Source of the DNA: Hymenobacter negativus
GTDB taxonomy: Bacteria; Bacteroidota; Bacteroidia; Cytophagales; Hymenobacteraceae
Direction of reading: 5' to 3'
DNA length: 64,000 bases
Assembly: GCF_016056375.1 (NCBI RefSeq)
Contig: NZ_JAEDAE010000002.1
Location: forward strand, 372,001-436,000
Both the position numbers and the translations under genes were made by a program. The notes beneath the pieces were generated by a model. It had not been told where the DNA came from, did no database searches, and saw only the letters and a list, made by a program, of their open reading frames with translations. Shown one piece after another: positions 8,444 through 16,378 of the stretch (its first letter is position 1; each line of letters begins with the position of its first letter).

Positions 8444-8813
8444 GAAGGAGCAGCCGGTATGGCCGCAGGTAATTGGCAAGCGTGAATGCCTGAAACGGAA
8501 CGACGAACAAAATTGCTGACCGGGAGGCGTATTTTTTATGAAGAAATGGTCCGAATGAAGGCAGTTAAGGGCGCGTCCGGGCCACGAAGTAGCGGCCGTG
8601 AGGTAACTGGGATAGTTGGATGTAAGGGCAGGCCCTACCGGGTACGCCCCTACATCCACTGACTCCGAAACCGCTCTGATGAATGGTTGTAAGGCTGGCA
8701 GTGTGCTAAAAAAGCCGTTTCTTGCGCCCCCAAATTCCCGCTTCTCGGGGTAATTGCGGTGGCCAACCTCACGGGGCGGACCGCGCAATAGCCCTTGCTA
8801 CTTACTTCATTCT
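8444..8813. other. Divergent intergenic region
   Basis: This 370-bp spacer lies between divergent genes. It holds palindrome E5 and probably both promoters, but no exact TAnnTTTG match was seen. No RNA gene was recognised. Confidence 0.5.
8617..8658. repeat. Intergenic palindrome E5
   Basis: TGGATGTAAGGGC and GCCCCTACATCCA form arms of about 13 bp with one mismatch around a short spacer that contains a second GGGTA/TACCC-like pairing. It lies between divergent starts, so it is one of the few elements here not tied to a stop codon. Confidence 0.7.
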
Positions 8814-9842
8814 GTGATTCAAACGCTACGTACACTGCTGGTAGTGGCCGTGGTGGGCCTGCTGCCGGGCCTGCCCAGTCCCGCCGGGGCGCAGGGGCGG
8901 CCCGCCCGCACTCCGGCGGCAGCCCCGCCCGTCAAAACTATTCTGTTCGTCGGCAACAGCTTTTTTCACGGCAAGTACCAGCCCGTGCTGGCCTACAACG
9001 CCGCTCACGTAACGGACGAAAACTACGGCCTGCCCGCCACCGACCCGCGCTGCGAAACCACCACCGGCGAGCCCGTGGTGTGGGGCGGCATCCCCGGCAT
9101 CTTCCAGCAGTTCACCGAAGAAGCCGGCCTGAGCTACGAAGTGCACTTCGAGGAAATCAACGCCCGGCCGCTGCAATACCACTACGAGCATGCGCTGCCC
9201 ATCATTCAGCAGCCGCGCTGGCACACAGTGGTGCTACAGGAGCATAGCCAGTGGGCGCTGCCCCCGCGCCACGGCGGCCACCCCGAGCTGTTCCGCGACT
9301 ACGCTACCCGGCTGGAACGCGCCGTGCACGCGGCCAACCCCGCTGCCAGCGTGTTCCTCTTCCAGACCTGGCCCCGCGCCGACCTCACATACCAGTCCGA
9401 CAAGCCCTTTACCGGCCTGCCCATCGACTCGATGGCCCAGGAGCTGCACGCCTCCTATTACGATTTGCTGGCCCGGAATTCGGGCTTCAAAAGCATTGCG
9501 CCGGCCGGCGATGCCTGGCTGCGCGCCGTGCAGACCGGCGTGGCCCAGCGCAACCCTTACGCGCCCGAGCCCGGCAAAATCGACCTCTGGGCCGAAGACC
9601 ATTACCACCCCAGCAACTGGGGGGCCTACCTCACCGCCTGCGTGCTGTTTGGCGAAATTACGGGCCACGACCCCCGTGCCCTGGGCGGAACCGAGCAGGC
9701 CGCCGCTGCCCTCGGCATCAGCCCGGCCGAGGCCGTGGCCTTACAGCGCATCGCGGCCGAGCAGATTCGGGCTGCTCGCCCCGAGGCATTTGCCGACCAG
9801 CCCGCGCCCAAAGCCAAACCCAAGCCCCGCACCCGCAGCTGA
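8814..9842 (+). CDS. Secreted SGNH-hydrolase-like protein
   Basis: The 342-residue product has a signal peptide (TLLVVAVVGLLPGL, cut near AGAQ), then a Pro/Ala-rich linker. An SGNH-type block I follows: ILFVGNSFFHGKYQPVL, with Ser as likely nucleophile. Near the end DHYHPSNWGAYL supplies the Asp and His of the triad. In between, VVLQEHSQWALPP is a block III-like loop. The general layout resembles DUF4886-type proteins; the substrate is unknown, and an esterase on polysaccharide is plausible. The start is taken as GTG at 8814 because it opens the signal peptide; a TTG at 8754 would add 20 unlikely residues. The C-terminus is Lys/Pro-rich. Confidence 0.75.
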   Translation: MIQTLRTLLVVAVVGLLPGLPSPAGAQGRPARTPAAAPPVKTILFVGNSFFHGKYQPVLAYNAAHVTDENYGLPATDPRCETTTGEPVVWGGIPGIFQQFTEEAGLSYEVHFEEINARPLQYHYEHALPIIQQPRWHTVVLQEHSQWALPPRHGGHPELFRDYATRLERAVHAANPAASVFLFQTWPRADLTYQSDKPFTGLPIDSMAQELHASYYDLLARNSGFKSIAPAGDAWLRAVQTGVAQRNPYAPEPGKIDLWAEDHYHPSNWGAYLTACVLFGEITGHDPRALGGTEQAAAALGISPAEAVALQRIAAEQIRAARPEAFADQPAPKAKPKPRTRS

Positions 9843-9884
9843 AAACAACAAAGCCCGGCCAATGCGGCCGGGCTTTGTTGTTTT
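9842..9884. terminator. Bidirectional terminator
   Basis: A near-perfect hairpin, AAAACAACAAAGCCCGGCC paired with GGCCGGGCTTTGTTGTTTT, lies between convergent genes and begins on the last base of the stop codon. Confidence 0.9.
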
Positions 9885-9901
9885 CAAGGATTGCGACGCC
9901 G

Positions 9902-10711
9902 TTAGCGGGCGCTTTCGTCGCCATCGACCGGAGCGCTCTGCTTGTGTACTTGGGCGGCTACCAGCGGGTCGGGCATCACTTTGCTGAAGCCCACCTGCAC
10001 GTTGTTCATCACACCGGCAATGATACGGTGTTCGCCTTTCATGAGGGCTTTGTAGCCTTCTTTGGCCACGTCGGCGGGTTCCATGCCTTGGCCCTCGGCC
10101 ACGTTTTTGGCCTGCGTCATGTGGGCTTTGTTGAAGAAGTCGGTTTTGGTGACGCCGGGCAGCAGGTTGGTGATGGTGATGTTGCTATCCTTGTTTTCTT
10201 CCTGAATCGACTCGACGAAGGAGTTCACGAAGGCTTTGGTACCGTGGTAAACGGCCTGCAGCGGGCCGGGCAGCTCGCCCGCAATGCTGCCCACAAACAG
10301 CATCTTGCCTTCGTTGCGGGCTTTGAATTCTTGTAGGTACAGCTTGGCAAACACGACGTAGGCGCCAATATTCAGCTGGATAATGTCCAGCTCACGGTTG
10401 ATGTCGGTGGTATCGAAGGTGCCGTACTGGCCCTGGCCAGCATCGTTCACCAGCACGTCAATCTGCTGGCCTTTCAGCTTGATTTCGTTGTAGACCTCAA
10501 ACGGCGCGTCGCGCTGGAACAGGTCTTTGGCAATGGTGGTGACCTGCACGCCGTATTGCTGCCGGATTTCCGACGCGGCTTTGTCGAGCAAGTCGGGCTC
10601 CAGCGCTACCAGAATGAGGTTGTATTTGTCCTGCGCGAAACAATTGGCAAGCTCGCGGCCGATGCCGCTGCTGGCCCCGGTGATGAGGGCGGTTTTCGTT
10701 TGGTCTGCCAT
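9902..10711 (-). CDS. SDR family oxidoreductase
   Basis: This 269-residue short-chain dehydrogenase has the cofactor motif TGASSGIGRELA near residue 10, NDAGQG (the NAG motif variant) and the catalytic pair in YHGTKAF (Tyr-x3-Lys), with Ser in VGSIAGE. It belongs to the classical SDRs annotated as DltE/YqjQ-like, with NAD(P)H as cofactor. The start is placed at MADQTKTALITG. It has no obvious pathway partner beside it. Confidence 0.88.
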   Translation of the reverse strand: MADQTKTALITGASSGIGRELANCFAQDKYNLILVALEPDLLDKAASEIRQQYGVQVTTIAKDLFQRDAPFEVYNEIKLKGQQIDVLVNDAGQGQYGTFDTTDINRELDIIQLNIGAYVVFAKLYLQEFKARNEGKMLFVGSIAGELPGPLQAVYHGTKAFVNSFVESIQEENKDSNITITNLLPGVTKTDFFNKAHMTQAKNVAEGQGMEPADVAKEGYKALMKGEHRIIAGVMNNVQVGFSKVMPDPLVAAQVHKQSAPVDGDESAR

Positions 10712-10791
10712 GAGAAAGGATAGGTTGATTAGGGTGGAATAAATCCTAACGAAACCTGCCAAAACCGGGTTATTGTCGGGCTTATAGCTTT

Positions 10792-11784
10792 TTAGGCCGA
10801 AGTTGCAAGAAGCCAGCCGTCTCCGGGTATTACCGACACGCTTACTTTATCGTTGGGCCGTAAGTCGGCTGCCTCCACCCGTGCGCGCACCATCTGCTCT
10901 GCCAGGGCCACTTCCACTTCCCAATAGCTGCCCAAAAACCGCACGGCCCGCACCGTGCCCTCAGCTTGCCCGCTGGCAGCCGGCCCCAGCCGTAGCTGTT
11001 CAGGTCGCACCAGCAGCGCCGTGTCTTTCCCGAAGCGCTTGCCGGGGAGCAGGGCGCGGCGGCCGGCCCCGTGCACCAGGTTGTAGTCGCCAAACAGGGC
11101 GGCCGTGGCCTCATCCACGGGCTGTTGGTAGAGCTGCCGGGGCGTGCCTTGCTGCACCAGCCGGCCCCGGTGCAGCACCAGAATTTCATCGGCCCAGGGC
11201 AGCACATCGGTGGCATCGTGCGACACGAGTAGGCAGGTGATGCCCAGCCGCGTGCCCAGCTCCTCGATGATGCCCTGCAACAGGCGTTTGTGCGTGCGGT
11301 CGAGGTTGGAGAACGGCTCGTCGAGGAGCAGCAATTGCGGCGCGCCCAGCAGCAGGCGGGCCAGCGCCACCCGCTGCTGTTCGCCGCCGGAGAGCTGGTC
11401 GGTGCGGCGCGGCAGCAGGTGGGCAATGCAGCACACGTCGTACACGGCTCGGGCTTCGGGCTCGGGGCGCTTGTTGGCGTAGCGCAGCACCTGCTCCACG
11501 CGCAGAAACTGCGGCAAGTCGGACTTTTGGGAAAGGTAGGCCACGCCGGGGTGGCCGGGCACCAGCACCTCCTGTGGCCCGCGCACGCGGCTGCCAAGGG
11601 CCTGCACCATGCCGGTGCTGGGCTGGATGAGGCCGGCTATAATTTGAAGCAGCGTGCTTTTGCCGGCTCCGCTTTCGCCGGCCAGCGCCAGCTTCTGCCC
11701 CACTTTTTGGGTGAAGCTGATGGGCTGGAGGGCAGTAAAGCCGTTTTCAGTCAGGCTGAGATTGGTGACGGTGAGAATGTCCAT
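10792..11784 (-). CDS. ABC transporter ATP-binding protein with TOBE domain
   Basis: The 330-residue ATPase has Walker A GESGAGKST near residue 37, signature LSGGEQQRVALARLLL, Walker B LLLLDEPFSNLD, and a switch His in LLVSHDATDV. About 110 further residues form a TOBE-like domain (RPEQLRLGP...VEVAL). This is the arrangement of ferric iron, molybdate or polyamine importer ATPases. No permease or binding-protein gene lies in the neighbourhood, so its partner must be encoded elsewhere. Confidence 0.88.
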   Translation of the reverse strand: MDILTVTNLSLTENGFTALQPISFTQKVGQKLALAGESGAGKSTLLQIIAGLIQPSTGMVQALGSRVRGPQEVLVPGHPGVAYLSQKSDLPQFLRVEQVLRYANKRPEPEARAVYDVCCIAHLLPRRTDQLSGGEQQRVALARLLLGAPQLLLLDEPFSNLDRTHKRLLQGIIEELGTRLGITCLLVSHDATDVLPWADEILVLHRGRLVQQGTPRQLYQQPVDEATAALFGDYNLVHGAGRRALLPGKRFGKDTALLVRPEQLRLGPAASGQAEGTVRAVRFLGSYWEVEVALAEQMVRARVEAADLRPNDKVSVSVIPGDGWLLATSA

Positions 11785-11818
11785 GCAGCCGCAAAGAACG
11801 GGGCTAGGGCGCGTCTTA

Positions 11819-12082
11819 TTAAGCTAACAGCAACTGCTTGCCGGGCATCTCCTGGTGATAGTCATCGATAATCTGCCGTAGAATCTGCATGTCTTTGGGG
11901 CAGGCTTCGGCGAAGGCTTGCCAGTGCTCCAGCACCACTACATCTGGCATTTCGACCACGGCGATGATGGCATCCCAGAAGGCGTCCCAGCTCACGCCGT
12001 ACCAGTCGGGGAAGCGCAGCTCGCGCTTCATCAGCAGATGGAAGGCAGCTTTGGTGTCGATGTGGGTGAGGTCGATGGTCAT
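11819..12082 (-). CDS. Barstar family protein (RNase inhibitor fold)
   Basis: This 87-residue protein has the barstar pattern: a first strand (MTIDLTHI), a helix (TKAAFHLLMKREL), then FPDWYGVSWDAFWDAI, the family's hallmark Tyr-Gly..Trp-Asp-Ala segment, and a C-terminal helix and strand. Barstar blocks the ribonuclease barnase by covering its active site. No barnase-like gene is visible. The ATG overlaps the stop of the upstream PIN gene by 4 bp (ATGA), which implies coupled translation and suggests its job is linked to that nuclease. Confidence 0.82.
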   Translation of the reverse strand: MTIDLTHIDTKAAFHLLMKRELRFPDWYGVSWDAFWDAIIAVVEMPDVVVLEHWQAFAEACPKDMQILRQIIDDYHQEMPGKQLLLA

Positions 12083-12507
12083 GGATTAGAGGGCAATTGG
12101 TTTTGCAGCAACTGCAAAAAATCCTCGGCTCGAATAATGTTCACCACCGGAAATGCAATGTTGCGCAGCCGGTCAAAATGCCGGTCATTCGTCACCAGAT
12201 AATCGGCCCCGCAGGCAATGGCACAGTCCACGAATTTGTCATCGTCGGCGTCCACGTCGGCCAGCAGGTGCCATTGATAATACACCGTCAGCTCCTGCAC
12301 GGAGGGCAGATTCAACAGTTCGCGCAACTGCACATCGGTGCGGGCAATGCCCAGGCGGCGGCTGATTTGCTCCTCGTATTCGGTGAGGGTTTCGTTGGTG
12401 ACGAATAGTGTCAGTCGCCCATCCAGCACGGCCCGGTAGAGTGCGTAAAACGGCGAGTGGCTGGGCAGGGCCACCAGCAGCACGTTGGTATCGAAGACAA
12501 CGCGCAC
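12079..12507 (-). CDS. PIN-domain toxin (VapC-like nuclease)
   Basis: The 142-residue protein looks like the PIN family of putative toxins. Acidic active-site residues are visible in VFDTNVLLVA (first Asp), NETLTEYEEQI (Glu), DADDDKFVDCAI and YLVTNDRHF. PIN proteins of this kind are Mg-dependent ribonucleases that cleave tRNA or rRNA when freed from an antitoxin. The start is GTG, 4 bp after the stop of a small upstream gene that has the size of an antitoxin. It overlaps the barstar gene downstream, so the PIN gene is the middle gene of three. Confidence 0.85.
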   Translation of the reverse strand: MRVVFDTNVLLVALPSHSPFYALYRAVLDGRLTLFVTNETLTEYEEQISRRLGIARTDVQLRELLNLPSVQELTVYYQWHLLADVDADDDKFVDCAIACGADYLVTNDRHFDRLRNIAFPVVNIIRAEDFLQLLQNQLPSNP

Positions 12508-12511
12508 GGGG

Positions 12512-12721
12512 CTACTGGTTTTCTTCGTTCAGCCAGTCGTGCATGGTTTGCTCGCTCCAGCCCTGCTGCTCCCAGGCTTGGTCGGCCAGCTTGGTGAGGC
12601 GCTGGGCGAAATATTCGCCAATCAGGGCGCGGATGTTGAGCAAGTCGGTTGCGCTGACTTGCTGGGCGTAGAGCTTCAGGATTTCCTGTTGCAGATTGGT
12701 GAGTGGTTGGGCCGGCATCAT
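12512..12721 (-). CDS. Probable antitoxin of the PIN toxin
   Basis: This 69-residue protein (from the double Met, MMPAQPLTNLQQEIL) is rich in Leu, Gln and Glu and probably all helical. It contains LYAQQVSATDLLNIRALIGEYFAQRL and an acidic end WLNEENQ. Small proteins of this length just upstream of COG1569-like PIN genes usually act as their antitoxins. Position, length and tight spacing support the call; no DNA-binding motif was clearly recognised. The frame extends 18 codons further upstream, but the double Met is the better start. Confidence 0.7.
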   Translation of the reverse strand: MMPAQPLTNLQQEILKLYAQQVSATDLLNIRALIGEYFAQRLTKLADQAWEQQGWSEQTMHDWLNEENQ

Positions 12722-12794
12722 GGGTAGCGAATTTACGAAGCTGATGGGAATGCTACTAACGCACGTTGGAGACACGCGCCAACAGGTAGATAGT

Positions 12795-13301
12795 TTAAAG
12801 ACATTCTATGTTGCCTGCAAAAAATGGCGCCACGCGCTGCCAATCTTCGTCCTTGCCCATCCGATATTCCCATTCTCTAGGCTGACGTTTCTTGGTCAAG
12901 CGTCCCAATGCAGCATTTGCTTTTTCGGGGTCAGCAACAAAATAATACAGTTCTCTATAGCCTTTAACGGTGGTTCTACCTACGAAATGAGTCACGCCCG
13001 CCTTTTGTAGGGCGGCAGTTATTATGTCTTCTGTCTCATTTAAAACCGGCGCTTCTTCACTATTTGGATGGCCATTTGGGTACTGATGAATCGTAGTAAT
13101 ATTTATCTCCAAGCACCAAGGAAATTCTGCTTTATAAGCATAGTCTTTATAACCAAGATTAGCGGTTATAAAAATGATATTATTGTCTTGGTCAATTGCT
13201 TTTTGGATACACCAGTTTTCTGTTGGAATCTTATTTGTTTGAGCGAAAGCAGCCATTGTAGTAATCGAAACGATGATTGTTAGTAATGAAAACAGATTCA
13301 T
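12795..13301 (-). CDS. Secreted DUF695-like protein
   Basis: The 168-residue product has a signal peptide (MNLFSLLTIIVS, cut near AFAQ) and then a region resembling DUF695: ENWCIQKAIDQDNNIIFITANLGY, FPWCLEINITT, then VGRTTVKGYRELYYF. The function is unknown. Base composition is noticeably more AT-rich than in the neighbouring genes, which hints at recent acquisition. A TATTTTTG site lies 26-33 bp upstream of the start. Confidence 0.65.
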   Translation of the reverse strand: MNLFSLLTIIVSITTMAAFAQTNKIPTENWCIQKAIDQDNNIIFITANLGYKDYAYKAEFPWCLEINITTIHQYPNGHPNSEEAPVLNETEDIITAALQKAGVTHFVGRTTVKGYRELYYFVADPEKANAALGRLTKKRQPREWEYRMGKDEDWQRVAPFFAGNIECL

Positions 13302-13326
13302 AATTATGTGTAAATGATGCAAAGGC

Positions 13327-13334
13327 CAAAAATA
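13327..13334 (-). promoter_or_regulatory. Promoter -7 element TATTTTTG
   Basis: An exact TAnnTTTG match on the minus strand lies 26 bp before the DUF695-like start. It is in AT-rich DNA, so a chance match is more likely here. Confidence 0.35.
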
Positions 13335-13343
13335 CATACATCA

Positions 13344-15158
13344 TCACAACGCCGTATCTAGCACGTCGTCGCCGTCATCGGCCATTGTCTTGGCCAACTT
13401 CTCGATGTTTAAACTCCGTGCCGAGGCGTCGAAAATCTCGCGGTAGGTGCCGTGCTGGGCGTAGAGGGCATCGTGGGTGCCGTGTTCCACCATGTGGCCT
13501 TTTTTCATAACGTAGATGCAGTCCGAATCCACGATTTGGGCGAGGCTGTGGGAGATGATGACTACCGTGCGCCCCTGCTTGATGGCGTCGAGCGAGTTTT
13601 TGATTTGCTCGGTGGCGATGGCGTCGAGGCTGGCGGTGGGCTCGTCGAGGAAGATGATGGGCGGGTTTTTGAGGAAGAGCCTGGCGATGGCGATGCGCTG
13701 CTGCTGGCCGCCGCTCAGCTGCTGGGCATCGGACTCGTACTGGCGCGGCAGGTCCAGAATCTGGTCGTGCAGGTAGGCCTGCTTGGCAGCTGCTTCAATC
13801 TGGGCTTGGGTGGCGGTGAAGTCGCCGTAGCGAATGTTTTCTTCAATGGTGCCCTTGAAAATGTGGTTTTTTTGGAGCACCAGGCCAATTTCCTGGCGTA
13901 GGGTGAAGGTGTCGTACTGGGCCAGCGGGTGGCCGTCGAGCAGGATTTCGCCGCTGTCGGGGCGGTAGAACTGGCAGAGCAGGTTGATGATGGTGCTTTT
14001 GCCCGCCCCGCTGAGGCCCACCAGCGCGGTGGTTTTGCCGGCCTGAATAGTGAGGCTTACGTCGTGCAGGGCGGCTGTGCCGCTGGGGTAGGTGAAATTG
14101 ACGTTACGTAGCTCAAACTGGCCGCGCAGGTTGTCGCCAGGCTGTAGCGGGCCGGGACGCTCACGCTGGTCGTCGGCGTCGAGAATGGCGAAGAAGCCTT
14201 CGGAGTAGGTGAGGGCCTCGTTCATCTCGTCGTAGATGCGGTGCAACTGCCGGATGGGCGCCGACACATTGTTGAACAGCAGGATGTGGAACATGATGGC
14301 CCCGATGGAAATCTGGCGGCCCAGTACCAGGTAGGCCGTGAGCACGATGATGGCCACCACGCCAATCTGTTCCACGAAGGTTTTGAGGCCGTCGAAGCGG
14401 AAGTTGGTTTTGCGGGTCAGGAGCTGGGCGCCCTCGAGGCGGCTTTGCACGGCGGCTTGCTTGGTGCCCTCGTAGGACTCGCGCACGAAGCTTTTGATGA
14501 CTACAATGCTGTCGATGATGCTGATGAGGCCGTGGTTTTTCTCCTCGCGCAGGCGCTGGAGGCCGCGCCGCACGCCCTGCAATTTCTCGGCCTGCGCGTA
14601 GCTGAGCCAGAAATACACCGGCAGCACGGCCAGTGCCACCAGCCCCACCCATTTGTTGTTGAGGAAAATGACCACCAGCGCCACAATGGCGTTGGCGAAG
14701 AGCGGCAGGATGTCGATGAAGAAGTTTTGCACCAGCTTCATGAGGCTCTCCACGCCGCGGTCGATGCGGGTTTGGAGCTTGCCGGTCTGGTTGCCGTCGT
14801 CGGAGAAGAAGCCGAGCTGGTAGCTCAGGATTTTGCTCACGGCGGTTTGGGCCAGCACGCCGGAGAGCTGAATGCGGATTTTCTCGCCGTAGTATTTCTG
14901 CCCGAACTGGATGAAGGTGTTCACGATTTCCTTGCCCAGCAGCAGCCCGCTCACCCAGGCCAGCAGCGTCCAGCCCTGCGCCAGGCCCTCGCCGCGGTCG
15001 AGCATCCCTTGCACCGTATCCACGGTGTAGCGCAGCACGAAGGGGTTGACCTGCGCGGCCAGCGAGCCCACCAGCGTGAGCAGCAGCGTGGCAATCACCA
15101 GGCGGCGGTAGGGCCGCACAAACGGCAGCAGGCGTTGGATAATCTGCCAGAGGCTCAT
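13344..15158 (-). CDS. ABC transporter, fused permease and ATPase (MsbA-like)
   Basis: This 604-residue half-transporter has an N-terminal exporter membrane domain (six hydrophobic spans within about residues 15-310) and a C-terminal ATPase: Walker A GLSGAGKST near residue 375, Q-loop VLQKNHIF, signature LSGGQQQRIAIARL, Walker B IIFLDEPTASLD and switch ISHSL. It should act as a homodimer exporting a lipid, peptide or drug from the inner membrane. It ends with an acidic tail. The substrate cannot be assigned. Confidence 0.92.
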   Translation of the reverse strand: MSLWQIIQRLLPFVRPYRRLVIATLLLTLVGSLAAQVNPFVLRYTVDTVQGMLDRGEGLAQGWTLLAWVSGLLLGKEIVNTFIQFGQKYYGEKIRIQLSGVLAQTAVSKILSYQLGFFSDDGNQTGKLQTRIDRGVESLMKLVQNFFIDILPLFANAIVALVVIFLNNKWVGLVALAVLPVYFWLSYAQAEKLQGVRRGLQRLREEKNHGLISIIDSIVVIKSFVRESYEGTKQAAVQSRLEGAQLLTRKTNFRFDGLKTFVEQIGVVAIIVLTAYLVLGRQISIGAIMFHILLFNNVSAPIRQLHRIYDEMNEALTYSEGFFAILDADDQRERPGPLQPGDNLRGQFELRNVNFTYPSGTAALHDVSLTIQAGKTTALVGLSGAGKSTIINLLCQFYRPDSGEILLDGHPLAQYDTFTLRQEIGLVLQKNHIFKGTIEENIRYGDFTATQAQIEAAAKQAYLHDQILDLPRQYESDAQQLSGGQQQRIAIARLFLKNPPIIFLDEPTASLDAIATEQIKNSLDAIKQGRTVVIISHSLAQIVDSDCIYVMKKGHMVEHGTHDALYAQHGTYREIFDASARSLNIEKLAKTMADDGDDVLDTAL

Positions 15159-15213
15159 CTAATCGGGGCTAGGAGTGGAGCCGGTTAGACGAGTGGGGTG
15201 GGGGTGGGGTTGG

Positions 15214-15540
15214 CTATTCTACTTTTCCTACGTCCCAACCATCATATGACTCGACACCGCATTGAGCGGCCAAATCATTAAAGGCAATATTACGCCTGTG
15301 AAGTTTTTCGGGAGTGAGCGTATCAAATTTTGAAACCTGAAGCACCCAATTACCATCATCTGCCTGGTGCAATTCTTCAATGGAATAGGAATGTCCTTCC
15401 AATTCAGCGAATACATCATGGAGTTTGTCCTTGTCTTTATCAATGAAGAAAAAGCCCCATTTCAAAGCTGCCTTTGTATCCCATCCGTTCGCAGCCATTT
15501 TGCGAAACATATTTTTTACGGTACCAAGCAAAGCATTCAT
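15214..15540 (-). CDS. RraB-like protein
   Basis: The 108-residue protein resembles the ribonuclease E inhibitor RraB family: a FFIDKDKDKLHDVFAELEG helix, SIEELHQADDGNWVLQVSKF, and the closing motif VESYDGWDVG, which matches the YDGWG end of RraB. In Escherichia coli RraB binds RNase E and alters mRNA decay; whether that holds in Bacteroidota is not known. The gene is AT-rich like the DUF695 gene on the other side of the ABC exporter. The two domains are related and often occur fused. Confidence 0.65.
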   Translation of the reverse strand: MNALLGTVKNMFRKMAANGWDTKAALKWGFFFIDKDKDKLHDVFAELEGHSYSIEELHQADDGNWVLQVSKFDTLTPEKLHRRNIAFNDLAAQCGVESYDGWDVGKVE

Positions 15541-15939
15541 GACTGAAATATAGGTTCTGATTTGCTCTACTCATTCAGGTACAAGTTGCGTGGCGATACA
15601 CTCACACCAACAGTACCAACGAAGACGAATTATCGCGAAACACAAAGTGCTGACCATTCAATAAATAATCAATTGAATGCAAGTTTTGAATGCATGAAAA
15701 GTATTAATCATCACATAATCTGTTGATTATTGCTGGAATTTGAGAAAAATAAATTAGGACATTATCAACTCATTTTCAGCCGTTCAGGTGCTGGATTCAT
15801 CGATTGGAAGTGAGAAATAGTCGATAAAATGACTTATGCGGGTAATAATTCTCCCGTTTTCGAGGTTAATAATCCAGTAGCAGGCCGCTACCGCTGGCGC
15901 CAAACGCCCAGTGCACGTACCACCATTACCACCTTTTTT
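15541..15939. other. AT-rich intergenic region
   Basis: This is a 399-bp gap between divergent genes. It is markedly AT-rich (for example around 15650-15760), with short repeats of TTGAATGCA and TAATCAA words. I saw no RNA gene or exact TAnnTTTG site. A short open frame from 15829 joins the next gene but has no start better than 15940. Confidence 0.5.
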
Positions 15940-16209
15940 ATGCTGCGTACCGCTCTGTTATTTTTCTGCATGTTGGGGTTTTTAGCCTCCGAATCTTACG
16001 CTGCGCCGGCCACCTCGGCCACGTCGCGGCCCATCCACCGGCGCAAGCCTACTGCCGGTAATTACGTGCCGGTGTACCGCTACTATCGCGGGCACAGCAA
16101 CCAGAAAAGCGGCTTCTTCGGCCTGTTCAAGCACCGTTCCAAGGCCGCCAAGCGGCACGCATCGGCTCCTCGGGTTATGCGCGGTGGCCGTCCGCACCGC
16201 ACTCTGTAG
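15940..16209 (+). CDS. Small secreted basic protein
   Basis: This is an 89-residue protein of no recognised family. It has a signal peptide (MLRTALLFFCMLGFLA, cut near SYAA), then a Thr/Ser-rich stretch and a Tyr-rich strand NYVPVYRYYRGHSN. A basic Gly/Phe segment SGFFGLFKHRSKAAKRH and an Arg-rich tail follow. The mature protein is strongly positive. The start is chosen at the signal peptide. The function is unknown. Confidence 0.6.
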   Translation: MLRTALLFFCMLGFLASESYAAPATSATSRPIHRRKPTAGNYVPVYRYYRGHSNQKSGFFGLFKHRSKAAKRHASAPRVMRGGRPHRTL

Positions 16210-16237
16210 CGCGGGGCTTTCCCCGAAAATTAACGTT

Positions 16238-16275
16238 GCAAAAGGCTATTCCTGTAAATGGGAGTAGCCTTTTGC
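16238..16275 (+). terminator. Terminator hairpin
   Basis: GCAAAAGGCTATTCC pairs with a GGAGTAGCCTTTTGC-type arm around a 7-8 base loop, followed by TTTTC. It lies downstream of the small secreted protein gene. Confidence 0.75.
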
Positions 16276-16378
16276 TTTTCGGGGGGAATGAGCAGGACCC
16301 AACGCGGTTACGCCTGAGCCGTTGAAACGTGGCTATGGTGGCGGCCGTAGAGCCGTCGGCCTTATTGCCGCAATTGCC

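Noticed and set aside
14241..15188. A plus-strand frame of 315 residues within the ABC exporter gene
   Set aside because: It is His/Gln/Glu-rich shadow of a gene whose motifs are clear on the other strand.
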